A stretch of DNA of 64,000 bases from Ruminococcus sp. (lineage in GTDB: Bacteria; Bacillota; Clostridia; Oscillospirales; Ruminococcaceae). The DNA lies in assembly GCF_016287535.1 (NCBI RefSeq), contig NZ_JAEFAJ010000008.1, positions 30,685 to 94,684 of the forward strand, written 5' to 3'. Positions within the stretch are counted from its first letter, which is position 1. Each line of letters starts with the position of its first letter. Positions 8,559 through 18,254 of the stretch are shown one piece after another. The notes beneath the pieces were generated by a model. It did not search any database. It was not told the DNA's origin and saw only the letters and a list, made by a program, of their open reading frames with translations. The position numbers and the translations under genes are program-made.

Positions 8559-8990
8559 ATGACAGATCTGTTATGCGGTACATATTACCCCAGCATAGAT
8601 CAGAAGGGTCGTATGAGCTTCCCCACAAAGCTGCGAGAGATACTCGGAGCTGAATTCTTCCTTTGTCAGGGACATGATGACGCTTACATCGCCGTTTACT
8701 CGCCGGAAGCATTTCAGGACTACTGTGATAAGCTTTATTCCATAACAGGCAAGAAGGGCGCCGACATCAGGCGTAAGCTCCTTGCAGGTGCGGATAAGCA
8801 GACCCCCGATAAGCAGGGACGTATATTTATCACACAGCAGCTCAGGGATCACGCCGGGATCACCGATGAGGTGGTCGTTATCGGCTCAAACAACAGAGCT
8901 GAGATATGGAATAAGTCCAAGTGGGAAGAATTCAACAGTGGCATCAGTCAGGAAGAGATCAACGAGGCACTCGAGGATCTTGTTATCTGA
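8559..8990 (+). CDS. mraZ: transcriptional regulator MraZ
   Basis: 143 aa, the usual length, made of two SpoVT/AbrB-like halves. Each has the family's core: DQKGRMSFPTKLRE in the first half and DKQGRIFITQQLRD in the second. MraZ forms ring-shaped oligomers and represses the dcw operon by binding direct repeats upstream. Those repeats are visible here (8244-8310 and 8476-8519). The ATG at 8559 follows an AAAGGAAGG site. rsmH follows 59 bases downstream, as in almost all dcw clusters. Confidence 0.95.
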   Translation: MTDLLCGTYYPSIDQKGRMSFPTKLREILGAEFFLCQGHDDAYIAVYSPEAFQDYCDKLYSITGKKGADIRRKLLAGADKQTPDKQGRIFITQQLRDHAGITDEVVVIGSNNRAEIWNKSKWEEFNSGISQEEINEALEDLVI

Positions 8991-9049
8991 TGCGGACGTT
9001 TTTGCCTTCGTTGCCGATATAACGTCGGCTGTAAGGAGAGAATTGTTTA

Positions 9050-9991
9050 ATGGAATTCAGCCATATACCTGTAATGCTTGAGGAATGTATCGAAGGACTT
9101 GACATTCGTCCCGACGGTATCTATGTTGACGGTACCGCAGGAGGAGCAGGTCATTCCTCTGCAATTGCAGCCCGCCTCGGTGAAAAGGGCAGGCTCATCG
9201 CTCTTGACAGAGATCCGGACGCAGTCGCTGTAGCGACACAGCGTCTGTCTGTATACCCAAATGCAAGGGTGTTCCACAGGAATTACTCTGAGATAAGAGC
9301 GGTCCTCGATGAACTTGATATCGACTATGCCGACGGTATCCTTATGGATCTTGGCGTTTCGTCATTTCAGCTTGACGAGGGAAGCAGAGGCTTTTCTTAC
9401 CACTCTGACGCTCCGCTCGATATGAGAATGAGCAAGGAGGGAATGAGCGCAGCCGATGTTGTGAATAACTTTTCGGAAGCTGAGCTTGCAAAAATTATAT
9501 TTGAGTACGGAGAAGAAAAATTCTCCAGAAGAATAGCTTCAAATATCATTAAGGCAAGGGAAGATTCACCGATAGAAACAACATTGCAGCTTGCGGACAT
9601 CATAAGAGAAAGCGTTCCTCAGAAAGCGAGACGTGAAAAGAACCCTTGTAAGAAGACCTTTCAGGCAATAAGAATAGCTGTCAACGGAGAATTCGAGCAC
9701 CTTGAAAAAGGACTTGAGGAGGCTTTCTTCAGTCTGAGGGCAGGCGGTCGCCTTGCAGTAATAACCTTCCATTCCCTTGAAGACAGACTTGTAAAACAGA
9801 AGTTTGCGGAATGGTGCAGAGGCTGTATTTGTCCGCCGGATTTTCCCCAGTGTGTATGCGGACGCAAGCCGCAGGGAAAACTTGTGAACAGAAAGCCCTT
9901 GGAGGCTAAAGAACAAGAACTCGAAAGAAACAACAGAAGCAGAAGCGCAAAGCTCAGAATAATAGAAAGGAGTGCGGAAAGCAATGGCTGA
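9050..9991 (+). CDS. rsmH: 16S rRNA (cytosine1402-N4)-methyltransferase RsmH
   Basis: 313 aa, full length. It starts with HIPVMLEECIEGLDI, then the AdoMet site VDGTAGGAGHSSAI and the DLGVSSFQLD motif, and later has AVITFHSLEDRLVK, all standard for RsmH (MraW). It methylates N4 of C1402 in the ribosomal P site. It begins with ATG behind AAGGAGAGAA and overlaps the following ftsL start by 8 bases. Confidence 0.96.
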   Translation: MEFSHIPVMLEECIEGLDIRPDGIYVDGTAGGAGHSSAIAARLGEKGRLIALDRDPDAVAVATQRLSVYPNARVFHRNYSEIRAVLDELDIDYADGILMDLGVSSFQLDEGSRGFSYHSDAPLDMRMSKEGMSAADVVNNFSEAELAKIIFEYGEEKFSRRIASNIIKAREDSPIETTLQLADIIRESVPQKARREKNPCKKTFQAIRIAVNGEFEHLEKGLEEAFFSLRAGGRLAVITFHSLEDRLVKQKFAEWCRGCICPPDFPQCVCGRKPQGKLVNRKPLEAKEQELERNNRSRSAKLRIIERSAESNG

Positions 9992-10484
9992 AAACACTGT
10001 ACGCTATTATAACTACGAAAGCTATGACGATGCAGGCTCGGACGAGACAACCGGAACAGGCGACGTTATGCGTGATGGAACTGAGCGTAAGACCGAGATA
10101 CAGATGAGAAAGAATGAAGCCCGCAGCGGCTCCGTGATGATGATCATATTTGTATCCCTTCTGGCAGCCGCACTGCTTGGCTCGGTCATCTATTCGCTTG
10201 ACAAGCGCAATACAATGTACAACAAGGTATTCGCCCTGAACGAGAAGCTCGATAGCGCCGCAGCCGAAAATGTAAGACTCCAGTCTGAACTTGAAGGCAA
10301 GGTTTCTGCCAAGAGTATTGAGGAATATGCAAGATCTCTTGGAATGGAGAAGATAAACTCCTCACAGATAAATTATATTGCCATACAGACGGACGACGTC
10401 GTAACTATTCCTGAGCAGGAAAAAGGTCTGATAGCGAAAATAAAGTCCTTTTTCGACAAGTGCGTGGAATATTTCAGAGGGTAG
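9984..10484 (+). CDS. ftsL: FtsL-like division protein
   Basis: A small bitopic protein of 166 aa: an N-terminal cytoplasmic part of about 50 residues, a membrane segment near residues 50-72 (VMMIIFVSLLAAALLGSVIY), then a short coiled coil (NEKLDSAAAENVRLQSELEG) and a conserved-looking KSIEEYARSLGMEK region. This architecture and its place between rsmH and the penicillin-binding protein identify FtsL, which with FtsB/DivIC and FtsQ activates septal synthesis. ATG 9984 is preceded by GAAAGGAG 11 bases upstream; an in-frame GTG at 9972 overlaps that site and is less likely. Confidence 0.82.
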   Translation: MAENTVRYYNYESYDDAGSDETTGTGDVMRDGTERKTEIQMRKNEARSGSVMMIIFVSLLAAALLGSVIYSLDKRNTMYNKVFALNEKLDSAAAENVRLQSELEGKVSAKSIEEYARSLGMEKINSSQINYIAIQTDDVVTIPEQEKGLIAKIKSFFDKCVEYFRG

Positions 10485-10591
10485 TACCAATATAAATATA
10501 ACAACGGACTGCCTGTATAAAATGAACACTATCGGCGAAACAAAATATATATAAATGCCGAAGTTATATGTAGAACAAGGAGATACAGCGG

Positions 10592-10801
10592 GTGATCGTA
10601 ATAACGGAATCGCAGTTCCCGGATCCGGGCGGAATAAAGGATCCGGGAGCGGCAGTTCCACGCTTGAATAGCGATAAATCCTTCGTCGTATCAAAAGAAA
10701 GGACATCCCAGAAAAAAATAAGATGTTCAGAGGCGGGGCATATAAATACCCTGCCTTTATTTATTTATACAGATCATCACGGAAGGAAGATTTTTCAGTG
10801 A
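10592..10801 (+). CDS. possible 69-aa leader ORF coupled to the penicillin-binding protein
   Basis: GTG at 10592 follows AAGGAG with suitable spacing, and the stop TGA (10799-10801) overlaps the GTG start of the next gene as GTGA, the pattern of translational coupling. The product resembles nothing I recognise and has no membrane segment. It contains the hairpin at 10615-10650. It may be a real small protein, a leader ORF, or chance. Confidence 0.25.
   Translation: MIVITESQFPDPGGIKDPGAAVPRLNSDKSFVVSKERTSQKKIRCSEAGHINTLPLFIYTDHHGRKIFQ
10615..10650 (+). other. strong GC hairpin upstream of the PBP gene
   Basis: GTTCCCGGATCC (10615-10626) pairs with GGATCCGGGAGC (10639-10650), 12 bp with one G-U pair and a 12-base loop. 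No T-run follows, so it is not a simple terminator. It may set expression between ftsL and the PBP gene or mark an RNA processing site. Confidence 0.5.
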
Positions 10802-13218
10802 TAAATACAAATCCGTCAAAGGCCATGAAGTTCAGGACGAAATTCGTAATGACGGCTGTATTCAGCGTACTCTTCGTGGCAGTTGCTGCGAATTTTTTCA
10901 AGATATCGGTCCTCGATAACAAGAAATATCAGAATATGGCAAATAATCAGCACTTTGCCTCTATGACGATATCAGCCCACAGAGGCTCTATATATGATTC
11001 AAAGGGCGTGGCTCTCGCAAAGAGCGCTACAGTGTATACAGTCTTTGTTGATCCCAAGCAGTTCAGCGAGGACGTAAAAAGGCTCCAGAATCGCATAGAC
11101 AAGAGAAATCTTGACAAGGCAAACGGCAATTATGTGCCTAAGTTTGACGAGGAAGGAAACGAGCTCGATGTGCTGCCGGCTTCTTCAGATGAGTTTGTGG
11201 CAAAGGCTACAGAGTTCATATCCATAAAGCTTGAAATTGCTCAGAGCAAGTTCTCGGCGGCGCTGAAAGCGGATACACAGTACAAGGAACTGAAGAGCAA
11301 GGTGGAAAAATCCATTGTCGATGATATTAACGAGTATTTTGACAATATGGGATTTGTTTCCATAGGCTATGTCGAGGATACAAAGCGCTACTATCCTCAG
11401 GAGGATCTCGCGGCAAGCGTTGTCGGATATACGAACGGAAATATATTCTACGGCGTGGAAGCCTCCTACAACAAGTATCTTTCCGGCGTTGACGGCAGAA
11501 CTATATCTGCCAAGGACTCCCACGGAAACGCTCTTCCGTACAAGTATTCAAAGACATATGATCCCAAGGACGGTTCGGACGTGTATCTCACCATCGACAG
11601 AGAGATACAGTACATACTTGAAAAAAATCTCAAGAAAATGTGCGATGAGCATTATATAAAGAACCGTGCCTGTGCTATACTCATGAATCCCAAGACAGGC
11701 GCTGTACTGGGTATGGCGCAGTATCCGAGCTATGACCTCAACAAGCCCGAAGAGATAAACACCGATATGCTGTATCAGAAGGTATACGCAGAAAAGGCGA
11801 TATATAATCCCACCAAGGAAGACGAGGAGAAATACGAGTCAGAGGTGCTCGAAAGGCAGAAGAGAAACAAGTGCATCAGCGAGCGCTACGAACCCGGTTC
11901 GGTGTTCAAGATAATAACAGCTGCAGCAACACTTGAAGAAAAAACAATAGATACGGAGACATGGACCCATTACTGCAGCGGCGTTGAATGGTTCAAGGAC
12001 GGTGATAAGGACTTCCCTATACATTGTCACGAAACAGGCGGACATAAAGTCGAGACATTTCAGCAGGCTCTTACGGATTCCTGCAATCCGGCGTTTATGG
12101 CGCTCGGAAAGCTGCTCGGCGCAGAGAAATTCCACAGCTATTTTGAAGCCTTCGGATTCAAGGAGGAAACAGGCATAGATCTTCCTGCGGAGGCTGTCGG
12201 CGATATACCTCCGCTTGTAAAAACTGAAGGCAGAGAGGCAATGACCCATATCGACCTTGCATATTCCTCATTCGGACAGTGCGAGACTGTTACTGCCATA
12301 GAACTCATAACAGCGTGCAGTGCCGCTGTAAACGGCGGTTATCTCCTCCAGCCCTATGTTGTTGACAGAGTAGTTGACGGCGACGGCAATATAGTTCTGA
12401 AAAACGAACGCACCGTAAGACGTCAGGTCATATCCGAGGACACCTCCGCTAAAATGCGTGAGGCTCTTGAAACGGTCGTTGTCGATAACCAGAAGGGCAA
12501 TGTTTATATCAAGGGCTATGCTATCGGCGGAAAATCCGGTACATCGGAAAGACGAAGCGAACCGGAAGTAGTGCGCAATCTGAACGATAATAACATAACC
12601 GAAGGAAACGGTCTTGAGTACGGAGCTTCATATATATGCTTCACTCCTGCTGACGATCCGGAACTGATACTTCTTGTGCTTGCGGATATGCCGGACAACT
12701 CACCGGGTGCTTATTACGGAAGCGGCGTTGCAAAGCCGTGCGCGGCTGATATGCTCGACGAGCTCCTGCCTTATCTCGGAATGAGTCCGGAGTATAACGA
12801 GGAAGAACTCAAAAACCTTGACATAAATGTGCCTCAGCTCACGGGTTCGAGCATTGACGACGCTGTAAGGATACTGGACGAAAAGGGCGTAAAGCACGTT
12901 GAGTACGGAAACGGTATCGAAGTCGTTGAGCAGTCTCCGCTGACCGGCAGAACTATGGCCAAGGACGGCTGTATATACCTTTATACGGAAAAGTATACTG
13001 AAAGCGAGAAGATGGTACAGGTACCGTTTATCGTGGGCTGCTCTATGGAAGTAGCGAATCAGTCGCTGAGCCAGGCAGGTCTCAATTATATCGCAAAGGG
13101 AGTCCTGAACGTGCAGGACGGAGCATACGTAAAGAAACAGAGCTACGCCGGAGGGACGATGGTGCCAAAGGGAACAGTCGTGGAACTGGAATTTGAAACC
13201 GAAACATTTACCGACTGA
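10798..13218 (+). CDS. division-type class B penicillin-binding protein with PASTA domains (FtsI/SpoVD-like)
   Basis: 806 aa from the GTG at 10798, which has GGAAGGAAG 8 bases upstream. Order: short cytoplasmic tail, membrane anchor at about residues 14-34, dimerisation domain beginning ISAHRGSIYDSKG, then a transpeptidase with Ser368 in PGSVFK, SCN at 428-430 and KSGT at 579-582. Two PASTA domains follow at about 680-806 (VPQLTG and VPFIVG each open one). Class B PBPs cross-link septal peptidoglycan with FtsW as glycosyltransferase. A longer in-frame start at 10723 has no ribosome site. The position equals ftsI/spoVD in other clostridia; vegetative versus sporulation use cannot be told from sequence. 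Confidence 0.92.
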   Translation: MINTNPSKAMKFRTKFVMTAVFSVLFVAVAANFFKISVLDNKKYQNMANNQHFASMTISAHRGSIYDSKGVALAKSATVYTVFVDPKQFSEDVKRLQNRIDKRNLDKANGNYVPKFDEEGNELDVLPASSDEFVAKATEFISIKLEIAQSKFSAALKADTQYKELKSKVEKSIVDDINEYFDNMGFVSIGYVEDTKRYYPQEDLAASVVGYTNGNIFYGVEASYNKYLSGVDGRTISAKDSHGNALPYKYSKTYDPKDGSDVYLTIDREIQYILEKNLKKMCDEHYIKNRACAILMNPKTGAVLGMAQYPSYDLNKPEEINTDMLYQKVYAEKAIYNPTKEDEEKYESEVLERQKRNKCISERYEPGSVFKIITAAATLEEKTIDTETWTHYCSGVEWFKDGDKDFPIHCHETGGHKVETFQQALTDSCNPAFMALGKLLGAEKFHSYFEAFGFKEETGIDLPAEAVGDIPPLVKTEGREAMTHIDLAYSSFGQCETVTAIELITACSAAVNGGYLLQPYVVDRVVDGDGNIVLKNERTVRRQVISEDTSAKMREALETVVVDNQKGNVYIKGYAIGGKSGTSERRSEPEVVRNLNDNNITEGNGLEYGASYICFTPADDPELILLVLADMPDNSPGAYYGSGVAKPCAADMLDELLPYLGMSPEYNEEELKNLDINVPQLTGSSIDDAVRILDEKGVKHVEYGNGIEVVEQSPLTGRTMAKDGCIYLYTEKYTESEKMVQVPFIVGCSMEVANQSLSQAGLNYIAKGVLNVQDGAYVKKQSYAGGTMVPKGTVVELEFETETFTD

Positions 13219-13298
13219 CAAAATGAACGCGGTATATTTTCAGCGGATATCATAAACATAATAAAGAAAGAGAAGCAGAAAGACAGGAGGCAGACAAG

Positions 13299-14738
13299 AT
13301 GAAATTGAGCGACCTTATAGAAGATAATGCTGTTACAGCCATAGGCGATACCGAGATAAGTTCCGTGACTGATGATACGCGCAAGGTGACTGAGGGCAGC
13401 CTCTTTGTCTGCGTTAAAGGCGGAAGCTTTGACGGACATACCGCGGCTGCGGAAATGCTTGAAAAGGGTGCGGCGGCTGTAGTTTGTGAGCGCGATCTCG
13501 GACTTGGTGACAGACAGATAATCACCGGTAATTCAAGAAAGCTCTACGGACAGATCTGCTCTGCGTGGTTCGGCCACCCGGAGCGTAAGATGAAAATGAT
13601 AGGTGTTACCGGTACGAACGGCAAGACCACTATTACAAACGTGATAAAGCATATCCTGATGAAGAACGGTCACAAGACCGGTCTTGTGGGTACTATACAG
13701 AACGAGATAGGCGACGAGGTGCTGCACACTGACAATACTACTCCTATGGCATATGATTTCATGGAGCTGCTGGCTAAAATGGCGGACGCAGGCTGCGAGT
13801 ACGTTGTCATGGAGGTATCCTCCTTCGGTCTCTGCCAGTACAGGATAGGCTCATCATACTTCGATGTCGCTGTATTTACCAATCTTACGCAGGATCACCT
13901 CGATTATCACAAGGATATGGAGGACTATTATCAGGCTAAGAAGATGCTGTTCGATATCTGCGGCTGCGCTGTAGTCAACATCGACGACGATTACGGCAGA
14001 CGTCTCATGGGTGAGATAAGCTGCAGGAAGTACGGCTTCAGTGTAAAGGAAAACGCGGATATCTATGCGGACGGCATAAAAATAAAGTCCACTGGTTCAA
14101 GCTTCTGGTTCTGCAGGGACGGAAAGTCCCACCTCATAAAGACAAGGATGCCGGGGCTTTTCAATGTATCGAACATAACCGCGGCTATCGCTGTCTGCAT
14201 TGAGGAGGGTCTCGGCATAGACAGCATAATCCCGGCTATAGAGGAGTACAACGGCGTAAAGGGTCGCTGCGAGATAATCCCTACGGGCAGGGACTTTACT
14301 GTGATATGCGACTACGCTCACACTCCCGACGCTGTTGAGAATATCCTCAGAAGCGTAAAGGAATATACGGAAAACGACCTGATATGCCTTTTCGGCTGCG
14401 GCGGCAACCGCGACGCGGCAAAGCGTCCGAAAATGGCACAGGCTGCGGCAAAATACGCTGATAAACTCATTGTTACCTCGGATAATCCGAGAAACGAGAA
14501 GCCGGAGGCTATCATCGACGACATACTTGCAGGACTTGAAGGAATGTCCGTGAACTACGATGTTGTGACCGACAGACGGGAAGCTATATATCATGCCTTG
14601 AAAATTGCTGAGAAAGGTGATATAATAGTACTTGCCGGCAAGGGACATGAGGATTATCAGATACTTGCGGGCATGGAGCATATCCACTTCGACGAGCGTG
14701 AGGTCGTCGCTGACGGACTTAAACTGCTCGATCAATAA
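13299..14738 (+). CDS. murE: UDP-MurNAc-tripeptide synthetase MurE
   Basis: 479 aa Mur ligase adding the third residue of the stem peptide. Seen: the N-terminal domain, the ATP site GVTGTNGKTTITN near residues 103-115, and the DNPRNEKPEAIIDDI motif. DNPR in this place marks enzymes that add meso-diaminopimelate, so this cell wall probably has the DAP type. ATG at 13299 follows AGGAGG by 9 bases. murF, murC and murD, often next in line, are absent; mraY follows 24 bases later. Confidence 0.95.
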   Translation: MKLSDLIEDNAVTAIGDTEISSVTDDTRKVTEGSLFVCVKGGSFDGHTAAAEMLEKGAAAVVCERDLGLGDRQIITGNSRKLYGQICSAWFGHPERKMKMIGVTGTNGKTTITNVIKHILMKNGHKTGLVGTIQNEIGDEVLHTDNTTPMAYDFMELLAKMADAGCEYVVMEVSSFGLCQYRIGSSYFDVAVFTNLTQDHLDYHKDMEDYYQAKKMLFDICGCAVVNIDDDYGRRLMGEISCRKYGFSVKENADIYADGIKIKSTGSSFWFCRDGKSHLIKTRMPGLFNVSNITAAIAVCIEEGLGIDSIIPAIEEYNGVKGRCEIIPTGRDFTVICDYAHTPDAVENILRSVKEYTENDLICLFGCGGNRDAAKRPKMAQAAAKYADKLIVTSDNPRNEKPEAIIDDILAGLEGMSVNYDVVTDRREAIYHALKIAEKGDIIVLAGKGHEDYQILAGMEHIHFDEREVVADGLKLLDQ

Positions 14739-14762
14739 GAAAACTGGAGTTGTTATAAAAAA

Positions 14763-15806
14763 ATGTCAATGTCTTTCTGGATAATCAACCTTCTGATAGT
14801 GCTTTTGTCATTCGTTATCGCAGGAGTATCTGGTATATTCCTCGTTCCTTTCCTGCACAGGATAAAGTTCGGTCAGCCTATAAAGACCGTGGACGGTCCG
14901 AAATGGCACGTGAAAAAGCAGGGAACTCCCACAATGGGCGGTTTCATGTTCATTATATCCACCATAATCGCCGCCATTGCCGGCTACTGGATATGCAGAT
15001 GGAAAACAGGCATAGATGCCACCGATAAGGAGAGCTTCAACGGCTTTTACATGATGCTCAGCTGTATAGTATATGCGGCTTCCTTCGGACTTATCGGATT
15101 TATCGACGATTTCCTGAAGGTTGTCAGAAAGAAGAACGACGGTCTTACCGGCTGGCAGAAAATAGCCATGCAGCTTGTCTTTTCCGTGGGATTCCTCTTT
15201 GCTTTGCGCTGCTTCGGCGATAAATCCACAAAGATAGACCTGGGATTCTGGACCAGTCCTTCGCTTGGCATTTTCTATTATATACTTATGATGGCTTTGA
15301 TAATTTACCTTACAAATGCGGTAAATCTCACAGACGGTATAGACGGGCTCTGCGGCTCCGTCACCTTTGTAGCCATGCTGATATTCACGGTATGCTGCTC
15401 AATACTTAAACAGTACGAGATGATATGCTTTGCTATGGCGCTTGCCGGCGGCTGTCTCGGCTTCCTGCTCTGGAATCTGAACCCTGCGAAATGCTTCATG
15501 GGCGATACGGGTTCGATGTTCCTCGGAGCAGCCGTAACAGGCGTGGGACTTATTCTCCACAAGCATCTGCTCCTTATACTTGTTGCAATGGTCTATATCC
15601 TCGAAGCTCTCTCGGTCGTTATACAGGTGCTTTACTTCAAGCGTACAAAAAAGAAGTACGGAGAGGGCAGACGTATATTCAAGATGACGCCGATACATCA
15701 CCACTTTGAAATGAGCGGCTTCAGCGAGTACAGGATAGTGATAACTTTTTCACTCTGCGGCATTATTTTCGGAGTTCTGGGAATAATTACACTGCTGGTA
15801 TTCTGA
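14763..15806 (+). CDS. mraY: phospho-N-acetylmuramoyl-pentapeptide transferase MraY
   Basis: 347 aa with about ten membrane segments. It forms lipid I from UDP-MurNAc-pentapeptide and undecaprenyl phosphate. Family motifs are easy to see: GTPTMGG near residue 55, FIDDFLKVV (Mg-binding aspartates), NAVNLTDGIDGL, and near the C-terminus MTPIHHHFE, the conserved HHH motif. Length and placement are normal. Confidence 0.96.
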   Translation: MSMSFWIINLLIVLLSFVIAGVSGIFLVPFLHRIKFGQPIKTVDGPKWHVKKQGTPTMGGFMFIISTIIAAIAGYWICRWKTGIDATDKESFNGFYMMLSCIVYAASFGLIGFIDDFLKVVRKKNDGLTGWQKIAMQLVFSVGFLFALRCFGDKSTKIDLGFWTSPSLGIFYYILMMALIIYLTNAVNLTDGIDGLCGSVTFVAMLIFTVCCSILKQYEMICFAMALAGGCLGFLLWNLNPAKCFMGDTGSMFLGAAVTGVGLILHKHLLLILVAMVYILEALSVVIQVLYFKRTKKKYGEGRRIFKMTPIHHHFEMSGFSEYRIVITFSLCGIIFGVLGIITLLVF

Positions 15807-15840
15807 GCCGGCATAAATTCATCGTACCTTAGGAGGAAAA

Positions 15841-17118
15841 ATGGCTGCAAGCAAAACTAAAACCAAAAAGAACAGTGCCGTTCCGAACCCGTTTTCGGGC
15901 GGCAGGCGCGGAGACCTGAGTCTTTCGTTCTTTGCTTATGTTATGATACTGCTTGTTGTCGGTATCGTAATGATGTCCTCTGCAAGCTATGCGTGGGCAT
16001 ACAGCGAGCACGGCGGCGATGGTCTTTACTATGCCAAGAATCAGGCAAAGAATGCGATAATCGGATTCATAGCCATGATATTTTTCATGAAGATGGACTA
16101 TCATAATTTCAAGAACCTGAAGCTGCCCCTCCTGAAGAAGCTCAATATCGCAAGCATTATGTATATCGGCGGAGCGGTACTTCTTGTTGCGGTACTCCTG
16201 ATAGGCAACGACGAAGGCGGCACCATGGGCGCAAGACGCTGGATAGATATAGGTCCCATCAACCTTCAGCCCTCTGAGGTGGCAAAGCTGGCACTGATAA
16301 TCTTCTTTGCCTACAGCATGGAGCGCGACGGCAAGAAAATGAATACCTTCAGAACCGGTGTAGTGAAATATGCCGCTATACTCGGTGTGTATCTGCTGCT
16401 AATAGTTCTTGAGAAGCACATCTCCGGCTGTATACTCATAGGTACTATCGCTGTAGCTATGATACTCTGCGGCGGTGTGAACAGGAAGCATTTCATCGGA
16501 CTGGGCGCTGCGGCTCTCGGTATCGCCGTTGCCTATATCTCATGGCAGGCACAGGTCCCCGGAAGCTATGTAAGCGTCCGTATAAAATCATGGCAGTCGC
16601 CTTTTGCCGACAAGCTCGGCGATACATGGCAGACGGCAAACTCCCTTATCGCAATAGGTTCAGGCGGACTCTTCGGTCTGGGACTGGGGAACTCCCGTCA
16701 GAAATATCTTTATCTTCCGGAAACAAAGAACGACTTCGTTTTTCCGATAGTATGTGAGGAGCTCGGCTTTGCCGGTGCCCTTGCCATTATAATCGTATTC
16801 TTCCTTCTCATAGTTGAAGGCTATTCTATCGCGGTCCGCTGCAAGGACCGTTTCGGTATGCTGATAGCTGTTGGCATCACAACTCAGATAGGCATACAGA
16901 CGGTCCTCAACCTTGCCGTTGTAAGCAATCTCATACCCAATACCGGTATAAGCCTGCCGTTTTTCAGCTACGGAGGTACTGCTCTGATCATGCAGCTGGC
17001 GGAAATGGGAATAATGCTGAATATTTCACAGCAGAGGTATTACCCTGACGACAAGCCGCGGCAGAGTACAAGGAGATCGCGCAAAAACATGGAAATCAAT
17101 GAGCCGGAGGGAGCATGA
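15841..17118 (+). CDS. ftsW: septal glycosyltransferase FtsW (SEDS family)
   Basis: 425 aa SEDS polymerase with about ten membrane segments and family motifs such as GARRWIDIGPINLQPSEVAK, the KNDFVFPIVCEELGF segment, and SLPFFSYGGTALI near the end. It polymerises lipid II at the septum together with the class B PBP encoded upstream. ATG at 15841 lies just behind TAGGAGGAA. The tail of about 30 residues is basic and cytoplasmic. Its stop overlaps the murG region (ATGA at 17115). Confidence 0.93.
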   Translation: MAASKTKTKKNSAVPNPFSGGRRGDLSLSFFAYVMILLVVGIVMMSSASYAWAYSEHGGDGLYYAKNQAKNAIIGFIAMIFFMKMDYHNFKNLKLPLLKKLNIASIMYIGGAVLLVAVLLIGNDEGGTMGARRWIDIGPINLQPSEVAKLALIIFFAYSMERDGKKMNTFRTGVVKYAAILGVYLLLIVLEKHISGCILIGTIAVAMILCGGVNRKHFIGLGAAALGIAVAYISWQAQVPGSYVSVRIKSWQSPFADKLGDTWQTANSLIAIGSGGLFGLGLGNSRQKYLYLPETKNDFVFPIVCEELGFAGALAIIIVFFLLIVEGYSIAVRCKDRFGMLIAVGITTQIGIQTVLNLAVVSNLIPNTGISLPFFSYGGTALIMQLAEMGIMLNISQQRYYPDDKPRQSTRRSRKNMEINEPEGA

Positions 17119-17120
17119 GC

Positions 17121-18254
17121 ATGAAGGTTCTTATCGCGTGCGGCGGTACGGGAGGACATATCAATCCCGGCATCGCCATTGCTGATATAATAAAGGAAAA
17201 GTATCTGGACGCGGAATTCCTCTTTGCGGGAACTCCAAAGGGTATGGAGGCAAAGCTTGTCCCCAAGGCTGGATACAGACTTGAAACTATAAAGGTAGCT
17301 GGATTTCAGAGGAAAATATCACTTGAAAACATCGGCAGGAACGCCAAAGCCCTTGTATATCTTGTGACCTCAGGAAGAAGGGCAAAGCAGATAATTGAGG
17401 GCTTCAAGCCGGATATTGCTGTCGGTACCGGCGGCTACGCGGCAGGTCCTGTTATCAGGAAAGCCGCGAGAATGGGCATACCTACAGCTATACATGAGCA
17501 GAACGCCTATCCCGGAGTAACAAACAGACTCCTCTCAAAAGAAGTAGACTACGTTATGCTGACCGTTGAGGAAGCCTTGAAGTTCATGGACAAGAGCAGA
17601 TTCGAGTACAGCGTTACGGGACTTCCCGTAAGGAGCAATATCAATACCATGAGCCGTGAGGAAGCAAGGAAGAAGCTGGGCTTCGACGACAGCTTCACTA
17701 TACTTTCATTCGGCGGCAGTCTCGGTGCAGGGTGCATAAACGACACCATGACTGAGGTGATAAAGTGGCATACCGGCAAAAAACTTCCCATAAACCACAT
17801 ACACGGCTACGGCGGCATGGGTAAGGATACATTCCCGCAGGCTATGAAGGCTGCAGGGATACCTCTGAAATCAGACAGACTGCGCATAACCGAGTACATA
17901 AACGATATGGACGTGTGTCTTGCGGCGGCAGACCTTGTTATATGCCGGTCGGGAGCTTCAACTCTTGCGGAGCTTGAAGCCGCAGGAAAGGCTTCTATTC
18001 TTATACCTTCGCCTATAGTTGCGGGAAATCATCAGTACCACAATGCAATGGTGCTTGGAAATGCGGGAGCTGCGGTAGTTATCGAGCAGAAGGACGTTAC
18101 CAATGAGCGCATGATATCTGAGATAGAAAAGCTTTACGGCGACAGAGCAAAGGTAAAGTCAATGTCCGAAAGTGCGGTAAAGCTCCACCTTTCGGATACT
18201 GATGAGAGAATACTTGCAGTTATAGATAAGCTTATCGAAAAGAGCAGAAAATGA
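17121..18254 (+). CDS. murG: UDP-GlcNAc transferase MurG
   Basis: Makes lipid II from lipid I on the inner membrane face. 377 aa from ATG 17121, opening MKVLIACGGTGGHINPGIAI, the family's glycine-rich loop. Later TGGYAAGPVI, IHEQNAYPGVTNR and the C-terminal sugar-nucleotide site ICRSGASTLAELEAAGKASI are typical. An ATG at 17115 adds two residues, but it is only 4 bases from the GGAGG site, while 17121 is 10 away. The stop overlaps the ATG of the hydrolase gene by four bases. Confidence 0.95.
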   Translation: MKVLIACGGTGGHINPGIAIADIIKEKYLDAEFLFAGTPKGMEAKLVPKAGYRLETIKVAGFQRKISLENIGRNAKALVYLVTSGRRAKQIIEGFKPDIAVGTGGYAAGPVIRKAARMGIPTAIHEQNAYPGVTNRLLSKEVDYVMLTVEEALKFMDKSRFEYSVTGLPVRSNINTMSREEARKKLGFDDSFTILSFGGSLGAGCINDTMTEVIKWHTGKKLPINHIHGYGGMGKDTFPQAMKAAGIPLKSDRLRITEYINDMDVCLAAADLVICRSGASTLAELEAAGKASILIPSPIVAGNHQYHNAMVLGNAGAAVVIEQKDVTNERMISEIEKLYGDRAKVKSMSESAVKLHLSDTDERILAVIDKLIEKSRK

